This document shows positions 8,004 to 16,118 of a stretch of DNA of 64,000 nt, piece by piece. The number at the start of each line of letters is the position of its first letter. Positions within the stretch are counted from its first letter, which is position 1. The position numbers and the translations under genes are program-made. Source of the DNA: Enterococcus florum (lineage in GTDB: Bacteria > Bacillota > Bacilli > Lactobacillales > Enterococcaceae); NCBI RefSeq assembly GCF_004309355.1, contig NZ_BJCC01000025.1:42026-106025 (forward strand). The letters are read 5' to 3'. The notes beneath the pieces were generated by a model. It saw nothing but the letters and a program-made list of their open reading frames with translations. It was not told the DNA's origin and ran no database searches.

Positions 8004-9236
8004 TTAGGACCAGAACTTCAATGCTTGATCCAATTCTTCATGATTTTTCGCCGCTTCAACAACCGGAATTTCATTCATTACTGCTTCAATTGCTTGCAGT
8101 AAAGCCTTCGCACCGGAAACTGCTCCTTCTGGATGCCCGTAAATACCGCCCCCAGCCATTAAAATGGTTTCATTGCCTAAGAGATTCATCAAGTATTCAA
8201 TACTTCCTGGATGAACGCCGCCTGCTACAGTCGTGAAGGCTGGTTCAATTGACTTCATTGGAGTGGATAAGGCACTATGAGTTTCAACTAACTCATCCGT
8301 AGTGGTTCCAAAGCGTCCAGTATCTGGGTAAACTAATGGCATATCCATTCCAATTAAACGTGGCAATTTCCCACAGCTTAAGGCTGCCGACATTCCGTTG
8401 TTAGCCGAACGATAGTAGGCACCTGCGCCTGCACAATGGCCAAAAATTGGAATCTTGATGTTTTCTTGCTTCAAGAAGCGAACCAAATCCTCGGTTGCTG
8501 CCCAACCTAGTGCATTATAGTTGACCATAATGGAATTAGCGCCAGCATCAATGGCTGCTTTCGCACGATCCACTACATTTTGTCCAGTAATATTGACTGC
8601 GTATAAAGTAGATTTATCTTTGCCAACTTCTTTCAAATGCGCCATCACCGTTTTCACTCGGTCAATCATTGGAGAGTAGGCTGGATCACTTAATAGTTCG
8701 TCATCCTTAATTACATCTGCTCCGCCAAGAGCCGCTTTCGCCGCACCGGCAGCACTAGCTTCCGGCGGAACACCAATACATGGCTTCAAAATGGCACCAA
8801 CCAACGGACGTTCTTGGATTCCCAACAGTTCCCGAATGCCGCTGACTCCCAACAATGGGCCGGTAAATTGTTCCAGCATCGCTTCTGGAAACTCGATATC
8901 CACTAAGCGAATACCATCCTGTGCCAAGACATTTCCAGCAACCGTACTGATCACCATTGCCATGTAAGCTGGGAAATTAGCAATTGGAAAAGCTACTCGA
9001 GCAATACATGAAATGCCATCAGACATTGGATAAACACCAATTACTTTTGCCCCATACAGTGCAATTACCTCTGGTGTTTCTCCCTCCACATGTGTCCAGG
9101 TCCCAGCACTTTGGTCGGCTGCAACTAGCTTCACCCAATCATAAAGATCAGGTTCCTTTTCAGATTTCATATAGTAGGTGGCGATGACAAACTCGTTATT
9201 CAAGCCTTCTGACATTTTCAATGTTTCAAATTTCAT
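8004..9236 (-). CDS. RuBisCO-like protein (form IV)
   Basis: A 410-residue protein with the RuBisCO large-subunit fold: an N-terminal FVIATYYMK / GTWTHVEGET domain and a TIM barrel. The lysine equivalent to the catalytic K175 is present (ILKP, K151), as is the carbamylation triad K177-D-D179-E180 (VIKDDE). The second catalytic lysine is replaced by Cys153 (KPCIG), the His-Arg pair becomes GHC, the loop-6 lysine region is absent and the phosphate-site glycines (AGG 338-340, GGG 362-364) remain. It is therefore not a CO2-fixing enzyme but an enolase-, decarboxylase- or transcarboxylase-type RLP. The family includes MtnW and RLPs of apiose catabolism. No methionine-salvage genes are nearby; the context is a PTS and an oxoacid dehydrogenase. 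Confidence 0.9.
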   Translation of the reverse strand: MKFETLKMSEGLNNEFVIATYYMKSEKEPDLYDWVKLVAADQSAGTWTHVEGETPEVIALYGAKVIGVYPMSDGISCIARVAFPIANFPAYMAMVISTVAGNVLAQDGIRLVDIEFPEAMLEQFTGPLLGVSGIRELLGIQERPLVGAILKPCIGVPPEASAAGAAKAALGGADVIKDDELLSDPAYSPMIDRVKTVMAHLKEVGKDKSTLYAVNITGQNVVDRAKAAIDAGANSIMVNYNALGWAATEDLVRFLKQENIKIPIFGHCAGAGAYYRSANNGMSAALSCGKLPRLIGMDMPLVYPDTGRFGTTTDELVETHSALSTPMKSIEPAFTTVAGGVHPGSIEYLMNLLGNETILMAGGGIYGHPEGAVSGAKALLQAIEAVMNEIPVVEAAKNHEELDQALKFWS

Positions 9237-9257
9237 TGTTTCTCCCCATTTCTGAGA

Positions 9258-11336
9258 TTATTTTCTCGCATTTTCAAGTTCTGCTACTTTTTGATGAATA
9301 AGTTCACTTATTTCTTTTGGCTTTCGACAATTCAACAGCCTCTCAACATTCTGATCATCCAAAACAATTTTATGAAATTGCGTAACTGCATTGATATGCA
9401 TATCATTATTCAACGGTGCCACCACCATCAATAGTGAAACCCAGCGTTTTTCATTTGGAAAATAGATCGGCTCAGCCAGCTTCAGCAAGCTCATCCCAAC
9501 ACTGTGCACATCTCCTATACCGGTTGTGTGCGGCAACGCCACCTTAGGAGCGATAGAGAAGTACGATTCTCCTTTTGGGTAATTGGCAATGATTCGCTCT
9601 GCATAAGAAAGCTCCACTATTTTATTTTTTATTAGCGGCTGACTGCACAGCAGAATCGCTTCTTCTAATGAAAGCGAATCATTGCTCAACTGAATGTGCT
9701 CAATCGGCAACAGTTGTACCAAGGATGGTTTGTTGTAATACGATAATGTTGATAATTGAAGAGAAAAGGGCTGTAAAGTAATATCCAGAAAAGCTTCCAG
9801 CCCTTTTTTGTCTTTGATTGTAACGAAGGGTTCAATACTTTCAATGAATTGATTGATTTGTTCCTTTTTCATCAGTTCTTGTTTCGGTCCATAAAAACGA
9901 ATTTTCTTCAGCACATTTTTTCGCAGCCAAAGCTTTTTCTCATCGTTAATCACTGGATCAACTACAAAGAGAAACTGCTCAGTGTCAAAGTAAACCGTAG
10001 AAAAAATTACGTCTGCTGGTACTTCATTTTTGACAAAATCCCGTTTAGACATGTATCCGATAAACACAAACTCGGGAAAAATTTCTCGTAGCACATTGGT
10101 CAGAAGTAATGATTCCGTTAGCCCGTTTTCGCATAAAACCACTGCTTTAGGTTTGTTTTCAATGTGCGCGTTTTGTGAAAAAATCAATCCGACAAACAGC
10201 ATGGTTAAATAGGCCAGCTCATTTTCTGGGAAGCTGGTTTGCAATTCTTGCTCAATCGGATCGATCACCTTGCGCACGATGGAATGAATGTAGCTGTATT
10301 CCTGCCTCACCCGAGTGGAGAGATCGTTGGCCAATGGAATATCGTATTTGATACGATAGATCGCCGGGATGATATGCTGGTAAAACTTTAAATAAATTTC
10401 TTCTTTTTGGTTAAATTTTATCGCCATACTATTTTCAAACCGCCAGACCATCTTGCAGATTAGATGATAGTAAGGATCTTTTTCATAGGTTTCCGGCTTC
10501 ACTTGGCTGAGAACCAAACTGGCACCTAGGATTTGAATGATCAGAAAACTGACATCCGCTTCATTGACTTTTTCCAATGGCAGATTCCTCTCGAATATTT
10601 CTCGTAAAATCTGAAAAGAGTCCTCTTGCTTCAGCACTGCCAAGTCGATCAGATCGGCTTCTTCCAATTGATGCTGGTTTTCTGCCCGTTTCAGTAATGC
10701 TTCAATAATAAACGGCAACCGGTAAATCATTTCATCAGATAGGCGAATACTCATGCCCTCTTCAATCTGTTTGAAAAAATCCTGATAAAATTTAGAACTC
10801 CGCATTTCTAAAAAGCCGTTCGTTTCCACCATCTGTTTGATACGGTCGGTCTCACGAATCCGTTTTAGCAGCATGCGGCGAATCGTAATTTCATTGCCTT
10901 CGAGATAGTAGCCCTTTCTACGGTTATAATGCAGTTGAATGCTCTGCTCTTCAAAATTCCTTTTGACCTCTTTTAAGTCACTTAAAATGGTATTTTTACT
11001 GGCCTTCAAATCAATCGAAAAATGAGCTAAAGAAGTGTCCTCATGCAGCATCAGCATAAACTCAATCAAGGTTTTTCGTTCCATATCAGAAAGCCAGCCA
11101 GTATCATTTTCTTTTTCAATGATCAGATTTAACTGCTCCATAGTCAGCCGACCAGTTAAAACGTGATTTTCTTTTCTTAATGGTTCAATTTGGTTTTCTA
11201 ACAGGTATTGATTGGCTTTTTTCAAAGAATAGTCAATTTGTGTCTTGTTCAGGGAGTATTTTTTAGCCAGCTCCGACAAATCAATCTCCTGATTAGAAAC
11301 AATTTCATTCAAAAGATCAAAAATTCGACGATCCAT
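9258..11336 (-). CDS. PRD/PTS-domain transcriptional regulator (MtlR/ManR-type)
   Basis: A 692-residue regulator, often labelled BglG-family antiterminator. It starts with a DNA-binding helix-turn-helix (EIDLSELAKKYSLNKTQID, about residues 16-34) rather than an RNA-binding CAT domain. Two PTS regulation domains follow in the middle, then a galactitol-type EIIB-like domain (VVLCENGLTES) and a C-terminal EIIA-like domain with phosphorylatable His in ALPHTTGIG. It probably activates the operon's own promoter when its cognate PTS is busy with substrate. ATG at 11336 is preceded by AAGGGAG at 8 bases; an upstream GTG at 11345 is less well placed. It lies between EIIC and the RLP gene. Confidence 0.85.
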   Translation of the reverse strand: MDRRIFDLLNEIVSNQEIDLSELAKKYSLNKTQIDYSLKKANQYLLENQIEPLRKENHVLTGRLTMEQLNLIIEKENDTGWLSDMERKTLIEFMLMLHEDTSLAHFSIDLKASKNTILSDLKEVKRNFEEQSIQLHYNRRKGYYLEGNEITIRRMLLKRIRETDRIKQMVETNGFLEMRSSKFYQDFFKQIEEGMSIRLSDEMIYRLPFIIEALLKRAENQHQLEEADLIDLAVLKQEDSFQILREIFERNLPLEKVNEADVSFLIIQILGASLVLSQVKPETYEKDPYYHLICKMVWRFENSMAIKFNQKEEIYLKFYQHIIPAIYRIKYDIPLANDLSTRVRQEYSYIHSIVRKVIDPIEQELQTSFPENELAYLTMLFVGLIFSQNAHIENKPKAVVLCENGLTESLLLTNVLREIFPEFVFIGYMSKRDFVKNEVPADVIFSTVYFDTEQFLFVVDPVINDEKKLWLRKNVLKKIRFYGPKQELMKKEQINQFIESIEPFVTIKDKKGLEAFLDITLQPFSLQLSTLSYYNKPSLVQLLPIEHIQLSNDSLSLEEAILLCSQPLIKNKIVELSYAERIIANYPKGESYFSIAPKVALPHTTGIGDVHSVGMSLLKLAEPIYFPNEKRWVSLLMVVAPLNNDMHINAVTQFHKIVLDDQNVERLLNCRKPKEISELIHQKVAELENARK

Positions 11337-11386
11337 TCCTATCACTCCCTTAGTTTTCTTCTATTTATCAAGCCAATCATTCCCAT

Positions 11387-12829
11387 TTATTCCGTTGATA
11401 CTTCCCCAGCAACTGGTTCTGGAACATAGTCTTCACCTAATGCTTGTTTTTCTAAATATTCATGAATGCTGTCACGCTTCGTGCGTACAAATAAGTAACA
11501 GCCAACATAGACAATAATCGAAAGGCCAATCAGCAACGGACTTCCATTTAAGAAAATTAGGAAAAGCAAGCCATTGACCCAATTCGCCAGGAGAATAATA
11601 CTAAAAATCATCATCGCTCCAGAAGGAATCTCATAGCCAACACTCACTGCCAAGTCATTAAAAATCGGCGCAACTGCGGTTACCATATACAGGCCGCCGC
11701 ACAAATACACCGCCCCGATAATCACTGTCTTGAAAATATTGCCGTTGGTCATAGCCACGATTGCTTGAATCAAATAAGGAATTCCAATCAAATCGATCAT
11801 TGGCAAGGCTTGATTTCCTGGTAAGACAACCGCTAAGATCAAAATAATCGGGATCAAAATCATACCTGACAGCAAGGTTGCCGGTTCACCATAACCAGCT
11901 GCATCGTTAATCGCAATGTACCATTCTCTTTGACCGCCTTTAGTTGATTTCTTCGCATTTTTCTTGGAAGCAGAAGTAATACTGGAAAAGGCTGAACTGA
12001 AAATTGCCGCAATTTTAGGAAAGATCGCCATAATAGCTGCTGTGGCAACGGCCAGTTGAACTGCCTCGCCCCACCCTTCCAACGTATTTAAACGCGTCAA
12101 GTTACCTAAGATTCCCAAAATCAGCCCCAACAGCAAACCAAGCGTGGTTGCTTCTCCAAACAAACCTAAACGTTTTTCAATAGTTTGGGGATTTAACTTA
12201 ATCTTGTTCGCACCTAATTTATCCAATAGCCAGTTCATCGCTAAGGTTAACGGTACAGGTGCCGAATCATGAGCAATAGCCAAGGTTGCTCCAGGAATAC
12301 CATAGTATTTTGACCACCGTTTTTCGGTAATTTCTGAGAGCATTAAGCAATACAAGTTAGTTAGCACCATCAATAGAATGGCCAACCAAGTATTTCCTGT
12401 GACCAATTGAAGCATCGCGCCCCAGATCATGTAAGAATAGTTGTTCCACAGATCAGATGGCTGGAAGATGTTGGTAAAACGAATAGCAAACAGGAATGTC
12501 TGCATCACCAAGCCTAGTGCCAAGAATACCAAGCTAATTTTGGCCGAATAAATAATTCCCGCAGTCGGCTGCCAGCCCGTATCAATGATATTCATGTTAA
12601 TACCAGTCGTTTCAACCATACGTTCAATTACTGGTGCTAAAATCGGAGTATACGCACCAATTAATAAGTTAAACCCAATCAGCCCAATCCCACAGTTCAA
12701 GGCGGATTGAAAAGCTTTCTTTGGCTTTACCTTCATCAAGAGACAGATAACGAAAAGGACGATCGGAACCACGACAGCTGACCCAAAAGCGTTCATAATA
12801 TCAGATAATAAATTTAAAAAGTTATCCAT
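11387..12829 (-). CDS. PTS system EIIC, galactitol family
   Basis: A 480-residue integral membrane permease with about ten to twelve hydrophobic segments, of the galactitol-specific EIIC family (PF03611-like). Family-typical stretches include NCGIGLIGFNLLIG near the start, the conserved loop GIPGATLAIAHDSAPVPLTLA and the later GYGEPATLLSG motif. It translocates a polyol- or sugar-acid-like substrate for phosphorylation by the adjacent EIIB. Genes run EIIA-EIIB-EIIC with 20-26 base gaps. The family covers galactitol, arabitol, ribitol and related polyols; substrate is not readable from sequence. Confidence 0.9.
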   Translation of the reverse strand: MDNFLNLLSDIMNAFGSAVVVPIVLFVICLLMKVKPKKAFQSALNCGIGLIGFNLLIGAYTPILAPVIERMVETTGINMNIIDTGWQPTAGIIYSAKISLVFLALGLVMQTFLFAIRFTNIFQPSDLWNNYSYMIWGAMLQLVTGNTWLAILLMVLTNLYCLMLSEITEKRWSKYYGIPGATLAIAHDSAPVPLTLAMNWLLDKLGANKIKLNPQTIEKRLGLFGEATTLGLLLGLILGILGNLTRLNTLEGWGEAVQLAVATAAIMAIFPKIAAIFSSAFSSITSASKKNAKKSTKGGQREWYIAINDAAGYGEPATLLSGMILIPIILILAVVLPGNQALPMIDLIGIPYLIQAIVAMTNGNIFKTVIIGAVYLCGGLYMVTAVAPIFNDLAVSVGYEIPSGAMMIFSIILLANWVNGLLFLIFLNGSPLLIGLSIIVYVGCYLFVRTKRDSIHEYLEKQALGEDYVPEPVAGEVSTE

Positions 12830-12855
12830 ATTTAGTTATCTCCTTCCTACGGCGT

Positions 12856-13155
12856 TTAAAGCTCCAGTCCTTTTACAGCTTCCATTAGTTCCTCTTCAAA
12901 GCCCTCTTCATCCGTCCCGGTCAAAAGTCCGATCGCATTGATCGTCGGCAAATCATATTCTCTTTTTAGCGGACTGGTATGCACGATAATGTCAAATTCA
13001 CGGTTGGTCAACAACTCATCCACCCCGTTTGGATTGCACTCCACTGTTTGTGCTTGATAGCCTTCATCATCCAACATATCACGGACATTTCCTGCGATCA
13101 TTGAGCTCGTTACTGATCCAGATCCGCAAACAGACAGCACATTGATTGTTCTCAT
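12856..13155 (-). CDS. PTS system EIIB, galactitol family
   Basis: A 99-residue EIIB of the lactose/cellobiose-galactitol fold. The phospho-accepting Cys is Cys10 in VLSVCGSGSVTSSM, in the usual loop after the first strand. It takes phosphate from EIIA and passes it to the substrate on EIIC. GGAGGAGTTT precedes its ATG. Confidence 0.9.
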   Translation of the reverse strand: MRTINVLSVCGSGSVTSSMIAGNVRDMLDDEGYQAQTVECNPNGVDELLTNREFDIIVHTSPLKREYDLPTINAIGLLTGTDEEGFEEELMEAVKGLEL

Positions 13156-13175
13156 TTTGAAACTCCTCCTTTTGA

Positions 13176-13643
13176 TTAAAATGCACTTTCCAATAATTCA
13201 AATACTTTTTCATCTTCATCCGATTGAAGACACCCGCTCATAAATGCCTCTGAAGAAAACAGCTTCATTAATTTTTGCAAAACAGATAACTGTTCCTCGC
13301 TTTTCATCAACCCTAAAAATAAAATGATCTTGGGCCGCACTTCCGCTTGCTTCGTCGCCATTTCTTTGAAGATAATTTCATTTGCTGGTCGTACAAACGC
13401 AATGAAGGGTTTTTTTACATGAATCGGATCCGCATGAGGAATTGCTACGTCGTAGAGCTTTGTATGCAACCCGGTAGGAAATTCGACTTCACGTTTTTTT
13501 AACGCCTCATAATAATGTTCATGGACCAATTCTTTTTCTTGCAGCCAGGCTGAAATTTTACTAAACAACTCCTCCTGATCTTGATAATACTCATCAAGCT
13601 TGACTAATTCTCGATCAAATGCCAACAACTGGGAATTACTCAC
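13176..13643 (-). CDS. PTS system EIIA, fructose/galactitol family
   Basis: A 155-residue EIIA (PTS_EIIA_2) with phospho-accepting His70 in VAIPHADPIHV. The start is a GTG at 13643, 6 bases after GGAGGG. The first ATG of the longer open frame sits directly on the ribosome binding site, and the upstream GTG at 13676 has none. It is the first gene of the operon and is preceded by a leader of about 180 bases with a stem-loop. Confidence 0.88.
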   Translation of the reverse strand: MSNSQLLAFDRELVKLDEYYQDQEELFSKISAWLQEKELVHEHYYEALKKREVEFPTGLHTKLYDVAIPHADPIHVKKPFIAFVRPANEIIFKEMATKQAEVRPKIILFLGLMKSEEQLSVLQKLMKLFSSEAFMSGCLQSDEDEKVFELLESAF

Positions 13644-13788
13644 AACCATCCCTCCTATAGATGTAAAGGTTTTCACGATTCAGCGCCGAATTTAGAAAAA
13701 CATCTTCTTTACACCCTCATTATATTTTTAATCTGGTCGAAACGTAAAGAATGATTCAGCCCAACTTTTCTTCTTACGAAATAAAAAT

Positions 13789-13859
13789 AACGATAAACAT
13801 TGTGATGTTCATCGTTAAAGTCTCTTTATAATTATACTTTCTTTACACATGTATAACTA
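13789..13859 (-). promoter_or_regulatory. Promoter and 5' stem-loop of the PTS-RLP operon
   Basis: On the minus strand a perfect TATAAT (13831-13836) has only a poor -35 (TAGTTA) at 17 bases, as expected for an activator-dependent promoter. Immediately downstream, at 13789-13816, is an inverted repeat (AACGAT-A/C-AACAT with loop TGTG) followed by ATTTTTATTT. The hairpin would form at the very 5' end of the mRNA and could be an operator, an attenuator or a stabilising stem. Confidence 0.55.
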
Positions 13860-14110
13860 TATTCTTATTAAAATATAGGTTTCAGGAGATGGAATTGACC
13901 ATTCATTACTCAAAAAAATTATTTTATTTTTTTGTATAAAATAATTGTGATCGAAAGTGATTTTCTTTCTTCTTTTGATTAACCATAATTTCACTAGTTG
14001 AAAAAGCATTCGATCGTGTAACCATTTTACTTTTCTTCACCTTTTTAGTTGAATCTCAAAATGAACACTCTGCTTTGGCATACGATAAGACAAAGCAGAA
14101 TTACTGATTA
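13860..14110. other. AT-rich intergenic region, no gene
   Basis: No coding frame with a ribosome binding site is seen. It holds a perfect 11-bp inverted repeat with an 8-base loop at 13917-13946 (AATTATTTTAT arms) and a second 9-bp inverted repeat TCTGCTTTG/CAAAGCAGA at 14069-14099. Both are candidate regulator-binding or insulating structures. Confidence 0.5.
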
Positions 14111-14132
14111 AAAAAACGTTATTTTAAACGTC
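14111..14132 (-). terminator. Probable terminator of the HAD phosphatase gene
   Basis: On the minus strand a short ACGTT/AACGT stem is followed directly by seven T, about 70 bases after the stop codon. The short AT-rich stem makes it a modest call. Confidence 0.5.
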
Positions 14133-14201
14133 ATAAGTCTTGAAAATCAATCGTTTCAACTTTGATTAATAAAGCTAAAGCACTCACCCCTCCGTTGAAC
14201 G

Positions 14202-15041
14202 TTATGCCAATCCATGCTCTTCCAACGAAGCTGCAATACCACCTTCATCATGCTTTAGCGTGACTTCCTTCGCTGCAGCTTTTAGAGCTTCACAAGCATT
14301 TCCCATGGCAATTCCGATCTGAACAGCTTCAAACATCTCTAAATCATTGGGACCATCACCAAAAGCGATCGTGTCTGCTTGATCCCACTCTAAGTAATCA
14401 AGTAAAAATTGGATCGCTGACTTCTTATGGATACCTTTCATCCCAATTTCACCACTGTTGGGACCAAACGCCGGGACCGTACTTCTCATCATTTGAAACG
14501 CGCCATGGTATCGTTGATGAATTCGATCATAAGGAATGGTTTGATTAATAAACGACACCTTATTGACATCACTATAATCAATCCGACTCGGGTCTTCAAT
14601 CAATAGATCCAAAAACCATTGAATCCTCCCCAAACGCACTTGTCCTTCTAGACTATCTGCCTCCAGTCCTTTAAGAGTCAATTCATGAAGACACTTTTTC
14701 AAATTTTTGCTGGCAAACAAGCCCTGATTTGATTCTAAATAATAGTCAATCCGATTCTCTTCAAGAAAAGCGATCAGCTGCTTCAACTCTTCTGGATCAA
14801 ACACCTTATGCAAAATTACTTTTCCATCTACCTCGCAGTATCCCCCGCCTGCCCCAATGATCCCCCGAATTGGCAAAGACAGAACTTCTTCGGTAATCTC
14901 TGCCTTTGAACGTCCTGTACATAAAAAGAACTGATGTCCTTTACGACTCGCAGCTTCGATTGCGTTTTTAGCACTTTCAGGTATAACGCCGGCATCGTTG
15001 CACAATGTCCCGTCAACATCTAAAAAAATAAGTTTCTTCAT
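14202..15041 (-). CDS. HAD-superfamily Cof-type phosphatase
   Basis: A member of the Cof/YkrA-like class IIB haloacid dehalogenase phosphatases. Motif I is FLDVDGTL near the N-terminus, motif II is the Thr of FLCTGR, motif III the Lys in the GIHKKSAI region, and motif IV is AFGDGPNDLEMF near the C-terminus; the cap domain lies between II and III. It probably dephosphorylates a sugar phosphate or cofactor in the cytoplasm. Start 15041 (second ATG) was preferred because GGAGG lies 6 bases upstream and it gives the usual family N-terminus; the ATG at 15047 abuts the ribosome site. A terminator-like hairpin ends only a few bases before the ribosome site. Confidence 0.88.
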   Translation of the reverse strand: MKKLIFLDVDGTLCNDAGVIPESAKNAIEAASRKGHQFFLCTGRSKAEITEEVLSLPIRGIIGAGGGYCEVDGKVILHKVFDPEELKQLIAFLEENRIDYYLESNQGLFASKNLKKCLHELTLKGLEADSLEGQVRLGRIQWFLDLLIEDPSRIDYSDVNKVSFINQTIPYDRIHQRYHGAFQMMRSTVPAFGPNSGEIGMKGIHKKSAIQFLLDYLEWDQADTIAFGDGPNDLEMFEAVQIGIAMGNACEALKAAAKEVTLKHDEGGIAASLEEHGLA

Positions 15042-15065
15042 TTCCATCCTCCATCTCCAATAAAA

Positions 15066-15113
15066 AAACCTGCCGGAAGCACACTATACAGTGTTTTGCT
15101 TCTCAACAGGTTT
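15066..15113 (-). terminator. Terminator or attenuator in the leader of the HAD gene
   Basis: A long imperfect hairpin (outer AAACCTG/CAGGTTT, inner AGCA/TGCT and CACT/AGTG) is followed by seven T on the minus strand. It ends only about 7 bases before the HAD ribosome binding site and lies downstream of a good promoter, so it is either a DeoR-gene terminator placed very close to the next gene or a true attenuator. Confidence 0.65.
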
Positions 15114-15144
15114 AGCCTAGTCGAGCGAATAACTATCCACGTTC

Positions 15145-15173
15145 ATCGTAAAGCTTTCCGATTTTACGGTCAA
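15145..15173 (-). promoter_or_regulatory. Promoter of the HAD phosphatase gene
   Basis: TTGACC (15168-15173), a 17-base spacer and TACGAT (15145-15150) on the minus strand, downstream of the DeoR stop codon and upstream of the hairpin. Confidence 0.55.
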
Positions 15174-15251
15174 GAAGTTCTAAAAAGATTTTTCCTTCAG
15201 TTAAGAAAAAGCTGGATTTTGCAACCACATTTACAAAAAGCGCGACAATTT

Positions 15252-16028
15252 TTATGCTTTTATGTGAATGACATCCAACTGCTGGATTTCCTGTTCCTGA
15301 TCTTTTCTAAGACCTGCATCTGTAATCAAATAGTCGCAATCACTAGGACCCGCAAATTGGCAAAAGCTGCGTTGACCAATTTTAGAAGATTCACAAAGCA
15401 CGATTTCCACACGCCCAATACTCATTAAACATCTTTTCATTTGAGCAGTTTCGTAGTTGGGCGTAGAATACCCATAGTCCTTATCAAAGGAAGTGGTCCC
15501 TAAAATGACCTTATCCACAGAAAAATTATTCAAATTCAATGCAACTGAATTACCTGAGACATAGGGATAGCCGTTGCGAATCATCCCTCCTAAGACCTGA
15601 ACTTGATAATTGGTTTTCTCGCTAAGCAGCAGCCCGATTTCCAAATCATAAGTCAAGATCGTCAACTTTTGAATTCCACTGTGAATCAATTGCTCTGCGA
15701 AAGCCCTGCAGGAGGTACCGGTATCAATCGCTAAAATATCATTTTCTTCAATCAATCCGACTGCCCTTTTGGCAATTTTATATTTTTCTTCAGTAAACTC
15801 TCTGCTTCGGGGATTTACCTCAACGCTTCGTTGAAACTCTCGTTTGATCACGCCTCCATGAGTTCTTGTGATCAGCCCATCTTCTTCAAGTTCCCGCAAA
15901 TCATTTCGAATCGTTGAGCCTGTTACCTTGAAGATATCCGCCAGCTCAGAAACCTGCATGCGGCTTTTCTCGTTAACTAGCGTTACGATTGTTTGCTTCC
16001 TCTCTTCTGCGTACAACTGTTCTTCCAT
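15252..16028 (-). CDS. DeoR/GlpR-family transcriptional regulator
   Basis: A 258-residue DeoR-type repressor. The N-terminal winged helix-turn-helix (ERKQTIVTLVNEKSRMQVSELA, then FKVTGSTIRNDLRELEEDG) is followed by a sugar-phosphate-sensing DeoR C-terminal domain (AIDTGTSCRAFAEQL, LGGMIRNGYPYVSG). It is encoded just downstream of the aldolase-PTS-oxidoreductase operon on the same strand and is the natural candidate to control it; a matching operator is seen at that operon's promoter. Its own promoter is recognisable, so it is probably transcribed separately. Confidence 0.9.
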   Translation of the reverse strand: MEEQLYAEERKQTIVTLVNEKSRMQVSELADIFKVTGSTIRNDLRELEEDGLITRTHGGVIKREFQRSVEVNPRSREFTEEKYKIAKRAVGLIEENDILAIDTGTSCRAFAEQLIHSGIQKLTILTYDLEIGLLLSEKTNYQVQVLGGMIRNGYPYVSGNSVALNLNNFSVDKVILGTTSFDKDYGYSTPNYETAQMKRCLMSIGRVEIVLCESSKIGQRSFCQFAGPSDCDYLITDAGLRKDQEQEIQQLDVIHIKA

Positions 16029-16053
16029 ATAATCACCTTGTTATTTTTATTTC

Positions 16054-16082
16054 ATTATAAAGCATTCCTAAAACGAAAGCAA
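16054..16082 (-). promoter_or_regulatory. Promoter of the DeoR-family regulator
   Basis: TTGCTT (16077-16082), a 17-base spacer and TATAAT (16054-16059) on the minus strand. The spacer begins with TCGTTTTAGG, so the stretch TTTCGTTTT, reminiscent of DeoR-family operator half-sites, overlaps the -35. Confidence 0.65.
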
Positions 16083-16118
16083 TTGAGGGTAAATGAAAAA
16101 CATGAGCTGAAGCTCATT

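Noticed and set aside
8004..9236. RuBisCO large subunit capable of CO2 fixation
   Set aside because: The second catalytic lysine, the His-Arg pair and the loop-6 lysine are missing, so it is a form IV RuBisCO-like protein.
9258..11336. RNA-binding BglG-type antiterminator
   Set aside because: The N-terminus is a DNA-binding helix-turn-helix, not a CAT RNA-binding domain, and the length fits MtlR/ManR-type activators.
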